Assembly (NCBI GenBank): GCA_025403435.1
Contig: JAJQZP010000045.1
Location: forward strand, 372,001 to 436,000
Direction of reading: 5' to 3'
DNA length: 64,000 nucleotides
DNA from: Artocarpus heterophyllus
Taxonomy: Eukaryota > Streptophyta > Magnoliopsida > Rosales > Moraceae
Shown here in pieces: positions 1 to 11,562 of the stretch. The translations under genes and the position numbers were made by a program. Position 1 is the first letter of the stretch. Every line of letters begins with the position of its first letter. The notes under the pieces were generated by a model. It was not told the DNA's origin and searched no databases. It saw nothing but the letters and a program-made list of their open reading frames with translations.

Positions 1-1647
1 CTCTTGTAAATTCATAACAGAATCACTAGGAATTGTTAATTTCTTTATTCTAGTATATTGTTGTAATGTTGTATCAAAATTTTCCTTAGGAATATCTTGT
101 TCAACTAGGCATTCAACACTTTAAGGTATTTCCTAGACAATTTTATCTACTAGATTATTACCAAAAATTTGTGGAACTTTAGCGATCAATTGTCAAACAC
201 TTGTTTGAACTTAAGGAGTGTTGTGAATAACAACCAATTAGTCACTTGAGCAGAAAAATTAAGCATCAAAATGATCTTTCTTAGAAACAATGTTCTATAA
301 TAGATCGCTCCCACTAATCAAGTCATTTTCAAGAAACTTTATATTTTTTGATTCTACAATTTTAGTGCTATGAGATGGACAATAGAATCTGTATCATTTA
401 GACCTTTTGATATATCCAATAAAATACCCACTAGTGGTCCTTGGATCTAGTTTCTTTTCTTGTGGGTTATAAACTCTTACTTTAGATGGGCATTCTAAAT
501 GTGTATATGTCGCAAACTTAGTTTCCAAACTTTTCACAGTTCAAATGGTGTATTTGGGACAACCTTAGTTGGAACTCAGTTTAATATATACACAGCCATT
601 TTAAGAGTTTCAATCCACAAGGATTCAGTTAGTTTGGAGTGACTATGCGTACTCCTCACCATTTTCAATAAAGCTTGGTTTCTTTTTTCTATCACACCAT
701 TCTGTTTTAGAACTGAGGATGGTGTACTAGGTAATTATCTCATGTTCTTGAAGAAACTTTAAATGGATTGGGTGCTTGTCCATTCTTAGTGTATCTTCCA
801 TAATATTTTCCACATCTGTCTGTTATCACAAACTTAATTTGCCTTCTGCATTGTTTCTCTACTTTAGCTTTAAAAAACTTAAAAGCATCTAACACTTCGT
901 TCTTGTTATGAAGCAAGTAGAGATACAAGTATCGTGAGTAATCATCTATGAAAGAGATAAATTATTATGAATTATACGAGTCTATGTCTGGACAAAAAAA
1001 TGTTTGAATGTATGATTTCTAATATGTCTGCACTCCTCTTAGCATCTTTCTAAGACCTATTGGTCTCCTTTCCCTTAATATAGTCTATACAAGTGTTATC
1101 GTTAGTAAAATTAAAGTATAAAATACTCCATCATTTACTCTTCCTTTAATTCTCTCTAGGGAGATTTGTCTCAATTTTCAGTACCACAATATAGAGAAAT
1201 CTTCATTCATAACACAACGTTTTACTCTAATGTGAACATGCATAGCATCATAAGTAGTATCATTTTACAAATTAACCGAGAAAAGACCATCAGACAATGT
1301 ACCATTTCCAACAAGATCAGTTTGAACAAACTAAAAACTGAATGAAATCCTAAGGGTATAAGTTTTGAAACCAAAATTAAATTTGTAGAGAAACTAGGAA
1401 TATACAAGGTCTTTTTCAAATTTAAAATAAAACTACTACTTAAAATTAAAGCGCCAGTTCCAATTGCCTCCACATGTGAACATATCTTGTTTCTTGAATA
1501 GATGCTTTGTTCACATCCTACTAGTAGCCTTAGGTTTTGCATATCTTATAAGGTATTCAAAATATGGATTGTATAATCAAAATCAATCCACCATGTGTTA
1601 TGATTAATATCCATCATATTAGATTCATAACAAACAAATGAGATTCA

Positions 1648-1682
<35 letters not shown>

Positions 1683-2300
1683 TCTTTTCTTGTACTGTCA
1701 ATAAAACTTTCACTCATTTTTAATATCAGCCTCTCTTCTTCCTAAATACACATGGTCATAAGTTCATTAATTGACTATTTTATCCTTATGTATATTGCAA
1801 AATATTTGAAGAGTTCATACTGTTGTGAAAAAGTGATTAATATATAGTGTACAAGGAAAAATTTAGATATATCAATCTTAAGTATCTTTAATTGAGCCGC
1901 AGTGTTCCTTGTCTCTAGGATATGTTCACGTACATCTTTGACGCGGTGAGCCTCTAACGATGTAAATTTTATTATGAGGGTGCTCATTGGCGCTTTATCT
2001 GATGATGCAAAATGCTCATCAGCGGCTTTCAGTAATGCCTTGACATTTTTATGCTGATCGACGAAACTTCTAATACTAGTAGAAATATGGGTCTTTATGA
2101 ACATCATATGCAGGCGATAGATTGTTTATAAGAAGCCATTTCATCTGCATCGCTAGTGTTAGTAATAATAAGTTCATCTTTTCTAATAGCTTAAACTATT
2201 TCCATCCATCCAAGAAAAACAAAAATTCTCTCTTTCCATATTTTATAATTGTCCCCTCTAAGTTTAGAAATTTTACATGTAATGTCAAAGTAATTTGCAG
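1..2300 (-). pseudogene. Decayed Ty1/copia gag-pol (5' two-thirds)
   Basis: Read on the minus strand from high to low coordinates, the pieces occur in copia order. First comes a gag region of UBN2/copia type (about 2300-1775), frame-broken near 2110. Next is the gag-pre-integrase stretch (1542-1222; an HVEAIGTG segment, then LYIPSFSTNLILVSKL). Then come integrase-core fragments (928-740, with YLYLLHNKNEVLDAFKFFKA) and further integrase at about 700-250 (SLWIETLKMAVYILN, YNPQEKKLDPR). Several stops and frameshifts separate them, so no functional polyprotein remains. Reverse transcriptase and RNase H would lie left of position 1. No LTR was delimited. Assignment to copia rests on the order protease, integrase, then RT and on these motifs. 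The sublineage is not settled. Confidence 0.85.
1646..1681. repeat. (TTA)n microsatellite
   Basis: About ten near-perfect ATT/TTA triplets within the copia remnant. Confidence 0.9.
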
Positions 2301-3788
2301 GTCGCTAGGCTGCGTTAAAAATTATGTGCTTGCATTTCATAATTTTTGAGACTAATAAACTTATATCATGTTTTACTAATGAAAATCATGATTCAAAAAT
2401 TATGAATCTAGTAATATAAAACTTGCCTGGGGCTAAAGTTCTAATTTAATTAGATTCACTTAACTTTATGATAAAACTATCAAATTATGTCTATTTTCTT
2501 AATCCCTGTGGGTAAATTAAGAAATATAATTTCATATTCTATCCTAATTAACTATAGAAAAATAATAAAAATTCTTGTGGGATAAAATTTATTATATCTA
2601 TTATGATTAATTATAAATAATGTAATTTTCTATATTTGATCTAAACTACTTAATATATATTTTTCTAAAATTAAAGCTGCTTCGATTAAACTCTAATTAA
2701 TTAAAATTATATGAATCACTAAACATTTATTCTAAATTTTGTTCATAAATAAATTGCAAATAACATAAAGCAATTTTAATAAATATGAACTAATAACCAA
2801 TAATTTATGTAATAATATTCATAATGCATAAATTACAATTAGGACTTGCAAATTTTAAGAATATTTTTTTAGGGATGGTCTTCTATCCAGTATCATTTCT
2901 CATCTCCACAGCTCGTCGAACCATTGGATTAGAAACGGATGGATGAGATCACATGAAGGATAAGCTAAAAATAATACCATGTACCTGTAGGTACTTTCTA
3001 ACAGCCTTTTCAATTAAAAAATGGTAAAAGAATGAATTTTTAAATATAACGCGGCATAAACTTTGTATGACAATGTAAGACATTGCCCCAAGATAACGTA
3101 ACTAGCAGCCAGATAATGTGTATCGTTAGTAAGACAAGTTTGTCGCCTTTTTGTCGTTGAATTAGTAAAGTACTAATTCGAATTAAAACAAATTGATCTC
3201 CCTGTCTCAAATATGATTATTTCCTTCTCATGTTCTTCAATCTTATTGGCCCAATATCTTCATGCCACCGTGAGTAAACAACAAAACTTAATTATTTGAT
3301 GAACCTTAATTCTCATAATCCACGTCCCATTCATTTTGCTTCGTTATGCACTATAAATTTTCCTCTTCTTTGTACAAGACTGTATTGTATTTGATGCTAC
3401 TTGGTGAACACTGTGTCTATTTTTGTTATATTTATCTTTTTACAAGTTACACGAGTGATGTGCGTTGTTACCATGTAGTGCAACTATCAAAACTCAAAAT
3501 TCTTTGTCGTGTTTATTCATTTTTTATTTTCAATAATTTAAGAGATTAATTTGAAAATCAATCCGTGATACACAAGCATTAAGCATATTAGAAGATATAA
3601 TTCAACAGTGTTACACATATTGTGTGATTGTGTTGCATATTTTATGCATTTGTTTACACTATGGTCACCATTAATTACCTTTTGTTTAACGTCCATTTTG
3701 CATGATTTTTTAATGACATATTTCATCATTTAGTTCATTCGAAGCTACCATTCAATTGAGCCATTACACCGTTCAATTGAATTTATGG
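2301..3788. other. AT-rich intergenic stretch, nothing recognised
   Basis: Very AT-rich DNA. The only open frames are short and unlike known proteins. The LTR of the left-hand copia copy may lie at its start, but no clear ends were found. Confidence 0.5.
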
Positions 3789-3954
3789 GGTGTTTAACAA
3801 GCAAGGTTAGAACCAACTTTTTAGTTCAAAACACTATAGTATATAAAAGCTTTAAATTTACACTGTAGTAATTTTTTACTTTTTACTGAGCATGCAAGAG
3901 CTTTAGACTATTCTCTAACTAAAAAGTTGGTTCTAACCATACTTGCCAAACACA
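3789..3954. mobile_element. MITE with ~38-bp terminal inverted repeats
   Basis: The left end (GGTGTTTAACAAGCAAGG, then TTAGAACCAACTTTTTAGTT) is mirrored at the right end (AACTAAAAAGTTGGTTCTAA, then CCATACTTGCCAAACAC). The middle is AT-rich and non-coding, with the CACTGTAGTAA-type motif also seen in the 38-kb cluster. No clean target duplication was seen, so the superfamily (perhaps hAT) is open. Confidence 0.7.
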
Positions 3955-4642
3955 CTGTTAATAACACTTTTCTGCTCAGGGCTATCACCTATCCCACCTG
4001 CCATACTTGGACAATATCATATATAAGTTAAATATGTGGCTTTCTTTTTGCTTCTATTACTGTAATTGTCCCTTACACTTTGGTGTCGTTTCCAGTCTGG
4101 TGCCAGATTGGAGACCTCGTTTATTTGTTTATTTATTCACTTGTTTTTGAAACAACAATCCTAATAACGTTACACCAAATTTAGACTTTAGCATAATAGT
4201 TATAATAGTTTCACCAACATATTTGCTTGAACAGTTACTTCAAGGCATTTGTATCTTTAGAACGATACAAATGCCTTTTAATTATCATCTAATTCATTTC
4301 GAAAGTACTTAGCGAGTCATTAGAACGAAGTTAACAAACTAACTTAAATCTTCTTTAGGTGGCACTAAAAGTTACCTTTATCTAGAGTTTCAGTTAATTA
4401 AATGTCTCATATCGTAATATATATAAGTTTTAAGTTCAAAAGAAATAAAAGTCTTCAAGCTTAATACAGTTAAAAATATCTTTAAGACCTTAAAAATATA
4501 TTTGACATTTCAAACTACTTGGACAAACTTAATGCGAAAACATATGTGCATGGTGATATCTAATCTCACTTCCTCCATAGTCTGGCTTCAGTCAACCCAA
4601 CATCTCAGCTAAAGTATAGGCTTCTTATTTGCATCACCTACA
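3955..4642. other. Intergenic stretch, nothing recognised
   Basis: No coding signal, RNA gene or transposon end was recognised between the MITE and the CACTA-type terminus. Confidence 0.5.
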
Positions 4643-5863
4643 CACTACTACAAACATGGCCTTCTACAACGGTTTAAAACTATCGCAGAAAACTTTCACG
4701 ACGATTAAAAAACCGTCATGTAAGCCTCCGTCGTGATACAAAAGATAGCTTACACGACCTTGTTTACTGTTGTAGAATGTTGGTTTTGTAAGGACCGGAG
4801 GCGTTATATATGAATCTTAAAAAGAAGCTTACACGACAGTTTTTACTAAAAACTGTCATTTAAAATTAGTGTGGCAGAAAGCTTACACGACTTTTTTTTT
4901 TTTTTTTGTGAAAACCCTCATGTAAGCTTTGGTAAAAAAAAAAAAAAGAAGCTAAGATATAACTTTGTGTCCAAGCAGCTTGATAAGCACAAATTCTCAA
5001 TATATCGATTCCTTATTTCTTAATCTTTATTTGCAAATCACACAATTCATTGCTAAAAAAAGACATAGACTACAAAATACAAAAAAAAAAAAAAAAGAAA
5101 AGAGAGAGAATATATCTAATAAAAATGAGCATTCTTCCCATCAATCCTCCGTGCTTTTCCTCCAAGCTTGGACTCGACAAGAAGTTCGGGAGTGGGAGCA
5201 GCAACGGCAGGGGGAGGTTCTCGATTCGAGATGGTGAAGGAGGCCTTAAGAGTTGAGGGGCTGGTTCAAGTGAGTGCATGGGGATCCTCCTCGGACTCTC
5301 CATAGCCGTAATCGCTGAGAACGGTACTGATGTTCTTCAATGCAAAAAAAGAAAAAATGTAGTGATGTGAAGTGAAGAAAGTGTGAGAAACTGAGAAAGA
5401 AAATGAATTTTTTGCTTTTTTTCTTTTGGAGATCGTAAGGTGCTTTAGAGAGAGGAAGAGGAGAGAGAGTTAGAGAGAGATGAGTTTATGCATAGTGTCT
5501 AGATTTTGGTTTTTTAGAGCCGAAGGAGATAGAGAAATTAATAAAGGGGAATAACCTCTGATTTGAAATTTGAAACAAAAAATTAAGTGGAAAAATCTAG
5601 TTTAAAATTTAAATATGAATTACACGACAATTTTTGTTAGAAACCGTCATGTAACATATGATTTTACATGACAGTTTTTAACAAAAACTCTTGTGCAAGG
5701 CTAGTTTAAATTTTAAACTTCAAATTTCTCACTCAACTTGAAATTGGAACAACAAGTTAAAGCAGGAAATTTAGAATTTGAAATTTGAAATTTGAAATTT
5801 GAAATTTAAACCATGTTTACACGACGGTTTTAACTAGGATTACATGACGGCTTTCTTATCTAC
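4643..5863. mobile_element. Truncated CACTA (En/Spm-type) non-autonomous element
   Basis: It begins CACTACTACAAA, the typical plant CACTA terminus. A subterminal field follows of degenerate repeats of the form TACACGACRGTTTT and AAACCGTCATGTAA in both orientations (4660-4935 and 5625-5850). The opposite terminus (TTTGTAGTAGTG) is absent. At about 5863 the sequence passes into a family-A LTR whose first ~160 bases are missing, so a deletion probably fused the two. There is no transposase. The centre holds a coding-like fragment (5125-5345). Confidence 0.7.
5125..5345 (-). pseudogene. Coding-like fragment inside CACTA element
   Basis: On the minus strand a frame runs about 70 codons and would be open but for one TGA. 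It is rich in Ser, Pro and acidic residues (segments SDYGYGESEEDPH and ISNREPPPAVAAPTPELL). Base composition (GC-richer) differs from the flanking element. This is what a transduplicated host exon carried by a CACTA element would look like. I do not recognise the parent gene. Confidence 0.3.
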
Positions 5864-7576
5864 AACTAGAGAAGAACGTCTGGAAAAAGCCTCAACCAAT
5901 TGGTCTTTCTTACTATTCTCTTTCCACGATCGAAATACAGGTGGTCGCACATCGTACAGTTTTTCCTCCAATGACCTCTCCTTCCAACCACTTGAGAAAA
6001 CTAAAAGCTAAGGTTTCAAATGTTAAACAATAACTCTGTAGGAGTTTCACAGTTTCTTTCTTTAAAATACTCTCTCTATACTTCTTAAATGATACGAGGA
6101 ACAAAGAAAAATAATTCTCTTTATATGGTAGTGGAATTTGGGTTAATCCCTATCAGATTACGCTTCAAAATTCGAGTCTGGATTAACTTCTGATAAAAAA
6201 CACGTCAAAAAATGCGTAACAGGATTATTGCACGGTCGGCCTATAGAACTCATGCATTGGCCTGCTGAACTAGCTGCATCCACCTGCTGAACTCAACAAT
6301 AGGCCTATCGACCGAGCAATAATTTGGATATCTTAGAATATCTTATTTCATAAGTGAATCTTAGGTAGAACCTCAGTTTTAATTCAAATAACCTAATAAA
6401 GAAGTTATCTGATTAAAACAGTCATATGCAGATAATCTCATATCAAATAAAATATTATCCAAATAATTTAACATTTTTATCTTGAATTAATCTACAAAAT
6501 TAATTCAACCGAAAGACCAACATATATTATTAAATCCAATCTATTGAATTTCATTCAAGCTAATAATTAACATAAGTCATGAATATATAAGAAAAACATG
6601 TAGTATCGTTACAGGAATTATTATAAGCCAGCAAATGGGACCTGATTTACAAATATAGATCAAGCTCCTATAATTATAAAATAACAAATCCTAGACACAT
6701 ATATTTTATAATTATCAACTCTAACGCTATTCCACTATAAGCTTACAGCTGCACTCTCGAACTATATAGAATTACGAAGTTCCAATAAGCTAATCATCCA
6801 TGACATATCGTAATGTGTAACATCCCCAAAAGATATTCATAATTGGCTTAAGGATAAAATCTGTTTTACCTTATCAATTATTTTTATCTCATGTTACTAT
6901 CTATAAATAGTATACTATTCGGTTACACCTATGTATCCAAATATTTTAGTGCTCTAGTCTTCCAATTACAGGATAATGCCTATAAGAGAATATTATTAAC
7001 TCTACAAAAGAGCTATAGAATCCATACTTATGAATAACAAACTTACGTCAATCAAGAGTCATGTCTCCAACGTATCGGTATAAGTACCTTCATCTAATTC
7101 AGGATGTCAGCCTTTGATATATCAAAAGATATAAGTCAAGAATACGGGCCCATTAATTCATTTCAGGATTAAGATGCAACACATATGATTGTCTAAAGTG
7201 GATTGATTTAAATAAACGGAGTTAGTAATCAAATCAATTCAACTTTTTATCTCAATTCAATTTATCATCACTTATAACAATATACCAATGTTTGTATCCA
7301 TAGAGTCCCACTCTGATGACCAAGATAAGTCATCTTCCGGTAGGGACGTAGACAATATAACAATCTTAACATAAATAAAGGGCCCGGCTTTATTCACTTG
7401 ATTGCGGACCTTATCATTTAGACTATCACCTTTAAAATTTTTGTCTTCCGCATAATCTGTCAATCATATGCATGATCTTAAAGTTTTAGACTAACAGTCT
7501 CAGACTTTTGTCTACTTATCATATATTCAACATAAATAAACATAAAGAAGACAACATTTGATATTTGAAAATAAAT
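5864..7576. mobile_element. Family-A solo LTR, copy 1, left segment
   Basis: Aligns throughout with 23757-25000 and then 34109-34690 (copy 2). Shared blocks include CTCTCCTTCCAACCA, GTATCGTTACAGGA and GAGCTGCACTCTCGAACT, and near the right end CTTCCGCATAATC. Its first ~160 bases are missing, replaced by the CACTA-type DNA. It is interrupted at TAAAT (7572-7576) by the 8.2-kb element and resumes at 15796. No internal retrotransposon region adjoins it, so it is a solo LTR. The parent family is not identified. Confidence 0.75.
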
Positions 7577-9552
7577 TGTGACACCCGTTATTCTTCTAAC
7601 GGGTATTGAGGTAATTAAATTAATTTTTAATGTATAAAAAAAAATTGCTTCATTTAAATTTATTTTATAATATTTATTTTTATCTATTTTTAAATTTTTT
7701 TAAAATTCTCCTATATTTATTTAGTATGATTACTAAAAAGCCTTAGAACTTTTAATAAATCTCAAAAATGTCATATTGGCATTATGTGTGTTAAAGTCTT
7801 TAGATGAGACATAAGGATATCTTTTCCAACTACTCTTGACCCTCATTTTCTTTATTTCCTCCGTGACATGCTTCAACATGTCTCCTCTATAATTGTTTCT
7901 ATCATTTCTCTTCAAAGACTTCATCTTTTCTTCCTTTCTCTTCGACGGTTCCCACACTCTTCTTCTCATTTCTTTGCTGAAGCAAAATACTTAGAGAACT
8001 TCTTCAAGGCAGCCATAAAAATCAGCCACCATCACCTTCATTTGAGCAAGAATTTCAGTCATACCGAAGTAAAGGAACCTGTTTTGAAGCCATTTCAAGC
8101 TTCCAACTAACCATAATCCGAGGTTAGAATCTTATGAACAAATTTAGTCTTTCATTTATAAATTTTCTTTTATACTAAAGGATTATTCAAATTTGCGTTC
8201 TTAAACCTAAGTATATGTTTGTTGCTATTTTGGAGCATATGTATGAAGTCTAAGTGTATATGCCCTAGACAGAAAATTTATATTGTTAAACTTTGTAATA
8301 CCTCTATGGGCAGTGGTTATTTCTTGAAATTCTAAGATTAAATTAAAATAAATTTTATGAATGTAGTTGTATGTTGTGCTTTAGTTTTAATTGTCCTTAT
8401 GCACGCCTTAGGATCAAGGGAGTATGGAGCTAACGTTAATTGATTCCAGGATTAAGAGACTGTTGATAAGCTTAAAAGGTAGGGATTCTATTACTCATCT
8501 TTTGTGAGGTTTTTATAGAATTAAAATTGATTGTTTTGCCGCAATATATCTATATCTATGTTGAACTGATATTATATGAGTATCACATATGAAACTATGA
8601 CATGGACTCGTCTTGTATTGTACGGCGAGGAACATAATGAATTGACACATGTTATAAATTGAGAAGCATGGTTAGGAAAACTGACTATATTAATAATGAT
8701 TTAATATAGAGAAATGGTGAGACATGAAGAGGGCGACGGTTACGTCCTTGGGCATGAATACCCTAAAAGGTAAAATAGGGGGAAGGCGATGACGCTTCCT
8801 TGGGTTGAAAGTCCCAGAACACACTGTACAGGAATCGATTTGGTGAGGACTCGGGGCTTGATGTCCCCTCACCGGAACACCCTTGGAATGTTTATAGGGT
8901 GATCAAGTGCGCCCATTTGGGTTTCGATGAGTTGAGTGATACTCAATTTAACATGGATACCTAGGAACAATGATGATTGGTAATATTTGTATAAATGTGT
9001 AATTATGACACTTGGTAATGATTAACTACGGTATCCATAAGATGTGATCATAATAAACCTCATAATCTGGAATATGATGTAACTTATTAACCATGCAGAT
9101 TTTAATGTGGTAATGATAAAAACCTAAAGGTGAGTAATGGCTTTCTCTACTGAGCATAGTGTTGCTCATACCCTTATGTTTATATCTTTTCAGGACTCAC
9201 TAAGTGTGAGGTGGCTACGAGAAATATAGTTGAGGAAGTGATGTAACTATATTACATTGGGACTGCTTCAATCGTTGAGAATGTTCTTCATGATAATGTA
9301 AGCATCAATTGTTACTTTCTGTGACTGTATTACAATGTGTTGAGGGTTAAAATGATGATGACAACAGTTTATATTATTAAATTTAAGGTGCTACATTAAA
9401 ACTGTGGTTTATTTGTCGTTTATATTTTTATTTTTGAGTTGAGAGTTTTCATTTAAGTCCCGGGCAAATTTTATTTTTAAGGTTTTACTTTTATTATTTA
9501 TTTTTATTTTATCTCATTAAAAAACTGTTAACCCCCACATAGGGGCGTTACA
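7577..9552 (+). repeat. 5' LTR of the LOG-carrying element
   Basis: Starts TGTGACACCCG and ends GGGGCGTTACA. The start contains a perfect 8-bp inverted repeat, ACCCGTTA / TAACGGGT, around a TTCTTC loop (7583-7604). Small open frames within it (about 60-80 codons) recur identically in the right LTR, show no family resemblance and are regarded as chance. Confidence 0.95.
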
Positions 9553-9559
9553 GAATTTT

Positions 9560-9572
9560 TGGTATCAGAGCC
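9560..9572 (+). promoter_or_regulatory. Primer binding site, initiator-Met tRNA
   Basis: TGGTATCAGAGCC is complementary to the 3' end of plant initiator tRNA-Met. It lies 7 nt after the left LTR, as expected for minus-strand priming. Confidence 0.9.
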
Positions 9573-11040
9573 TAGGTTCGGTTAACCTAGGGAGTGTAGC
9601 ACCACTTTAAAAAAATATATTTTTGAGATGGTTTTGAAGCTGAATTTTCATTGTCATCATCAAAATGAACCTTCACATTGATTTATACAGTCTAGAAGGA
9701 TGTAACATGGAAAGGCCATAGAATGAAAATACTTATGGTTATATGAGTACAATAATTATATAGAAGGAAAGTATTAATAGTTATAAGGGAATGATAATTA
9801 TATGGAATGAGTTTATATGTAGAATGCTTATGAGAGATTCGTATAATATTAGGATCTATAAGCATATCTAATTCGTATAAACGATGAGAAATTCGTGTAG
9901 ATACGAGGATTTAAGAGCCTTTTGTCTCGTGAAAAACAATAAGAAATATAAGGCTTGACTTATTGATTTTAAAGTTTGACATAGATATGCCAAATTTTTC
10001 GTAATTGATTCAAACCTAAGTAATGATTATGTGTGGATTCGATGGAGCACATAAGTGTCAATAACTTTTCTTAAAAGTTCTATTTATTTGAGGAATATGA
10101 TATAAGTTGGGAATCATGGTATTGAATCTTGAGAGAGATAAATGTTAGACTTTTGGTCTGTTGAGACTGTGTAAAGTCTAGAATGCATGAATCTCAAAAT
10201 TGGAATATTTCGTTACGTACATTGTATTTAAGTGTATCAGTGAATCTTTTGGTTACTTAAGGTTTTGTTATATGAGGAAATTATATATTGTATAAGTAGA
10301 ATTGTGGGGATTGTAGATGTTCTTAAGTAGTAACATCAAGTGTCTTTGTTCGTTGATATGGTCTACGTTGAAAGACGTAAATCGTATTGATTTCAAGGTT
10401 AGTCGCATTCTAAACCCTTGGTAGTAATGATGATGAATCCATTGATAGATGTTGAGTATTAGGAATAACATATGGGTGTATGCATTGTTCAATAAGGTTT
10501 TGATTAAAACAAAATTATTTGAGTTGCTGGAAGATTGTGTTGTTATGAAATGATTTTAAATATCATTCAGGAAGATCCTTGTTGTCGTTAAATTAGATTT
10601 GTTGTTCATAGTTAACTTTATCTATAGTGGGCTTTAAATTGAGTTTAAGATTTATACAAATTGGTTTTCAATTTTATGTTTGTTATTTAACTCGTTCTAA
10701 ATGTGTTAAGGCCGAAACAACCTGACCATTTTCAACTAAGAACATTTGGGCCTAGTTCAAATCTTAAATCAGTTTGATTCACACTGTCTCTCTCACGTGA
10801 TCTCTATACGTGTCATATACAGTGGTTTAATCATTGTTTACATATACGTTTACTGTGCATAGGAGCTTATTTCTCCGAGTTCACTTTTTCTCTCTTAATT
10901 TGTTATTTTCTCTCTAAATCGCAAATCCTCTTCTTTTTCATTAGAAATTCTTCTTTTCCTCTAAAAGAAGAAGGAATTCTAGGATTCTGCAATTTACTAT
11001 CTTAATTTTTCCTTTCTATTTACTCTTCTTTCATCTCATC
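9573..11040 (+). other. Long leader of the LOG-carrying element
   Basis: About 1.47 kb without a plausible gene. No gag remnant could be recognised. The last ~250 bases are pyrimidine-rich, like a plant 5' leader. They contain a perfect 10-bp stem (TTCTTCTTTT / AAAAGAAGAA, 5-nt loop, 10948-10972) about 70 nt upstream of the first gene. Confidence 0.7.
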
Positions 11041-11562
11041 ATGGACCCAAAGTACCAACACCTGAGAAAGTATTTCCCATCACTCTCCCAAAAGATTCTC
11101 AGAAAGAAATACAAGGCTAGAATTACTCGGTTGTGGATTCTTATGCGTTTTGGTATCCCTTGTGATGTGAGAATGTTAATAGAGGGGAAAATCCGTCCGA
11201 GTGACTTTAGTCAAGATGTCGGTTTACCAGGAACAGGTACCAGTCGTAGTGCAATGAAAAGAAGAGCTCGTGCCATCGTGGTCACTTGTAACAAATGTGG
11301 AAGACAAAATTGTAACGGTAAATGTACTTCACCTGGTTATATGTCAACGAATAGAGAGGATAAAATAAGGTTTTGTAGGGAAGGACTTTCAAAGGAGAAC
11401 TTGGATAGCATCAATCCTCCTCTCCACGGTCACCCTAGTGGATATGTTCAAGGAGCTATTTTTAAACTCTGGCCTAAATTTTATACAGAAAGACAACGCC
11501 TCAGGAATATGGTATTTTTAGATCCTGTTTGTCAAGCCATAAGAAAACTGGATGGGGAATAA
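11041..11562 (+). CDS. Arg/Cys-rich putative nucleic-acid-binding protein (carlavirus NABP-like)
   Basis: 173 aa from ATG, ending in TAA; intact. The N-terminal third is strongly basic (residues 9-30), followed by a hydrophobic stretch with IPCDV (39-43). Then come a Gly/Ser hinge (61-70), a basic patch KRRAR (73-77) and a four-cysteine cluster C83-x2-C86-x4-C91-x3-C95. After it sits PGYMSTN (98-104) with a downstream Phe and Gly. The order of hydrophobic PxDV segment, KRRAR patch, Cys cluster and PG-x-S-x-N tail resembles the small Cys-rich nucleic-acid-binding proteins of carlaviruses (Betaflexiviridae), some of which are RNA-silencing suppressors. The Cys spacing is shorter than in those. 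The cluster also resembles a retroviral zinc knuckle (CX2CX4HX4C) with His replaced, so a divergent nucleocapsid-like origin is the alternative. RNA or DNA binding is inferred from charge and Cys pattern. Homology needs a profile search. Confidence 0.6.
   Translation: MDPKYQHLRKYFPSLSQKILRKKYKARITRLWILMRFGIPCDVRMLIEGKIRPSDFSQDVGLPGTGTSRSAMKRRARAIVVTCNKCGRQNCNGKCTSPGYMSTNREDKIRFCREGLSKENLDSINPPLHGHPSGYVQGAIFKLWPKFYTERQRLRNMVFLDPVCQAIRKLDGE

Noticed and set aside
4965..5256. Two plus-strand Lys/Glu-rich frames in the CACTA element
   Set aside because: They start in an A/GA low-complexity run, and the better coding-like signal is on the minus strand.
7733..8110. Two overlapping 78-80-aa frames in the LTR, identical at 13971-14348
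   Set aside because: Identity reflects the LTR pair, not selection. Opposite-strand overlap and low-complexity composition point to chance.
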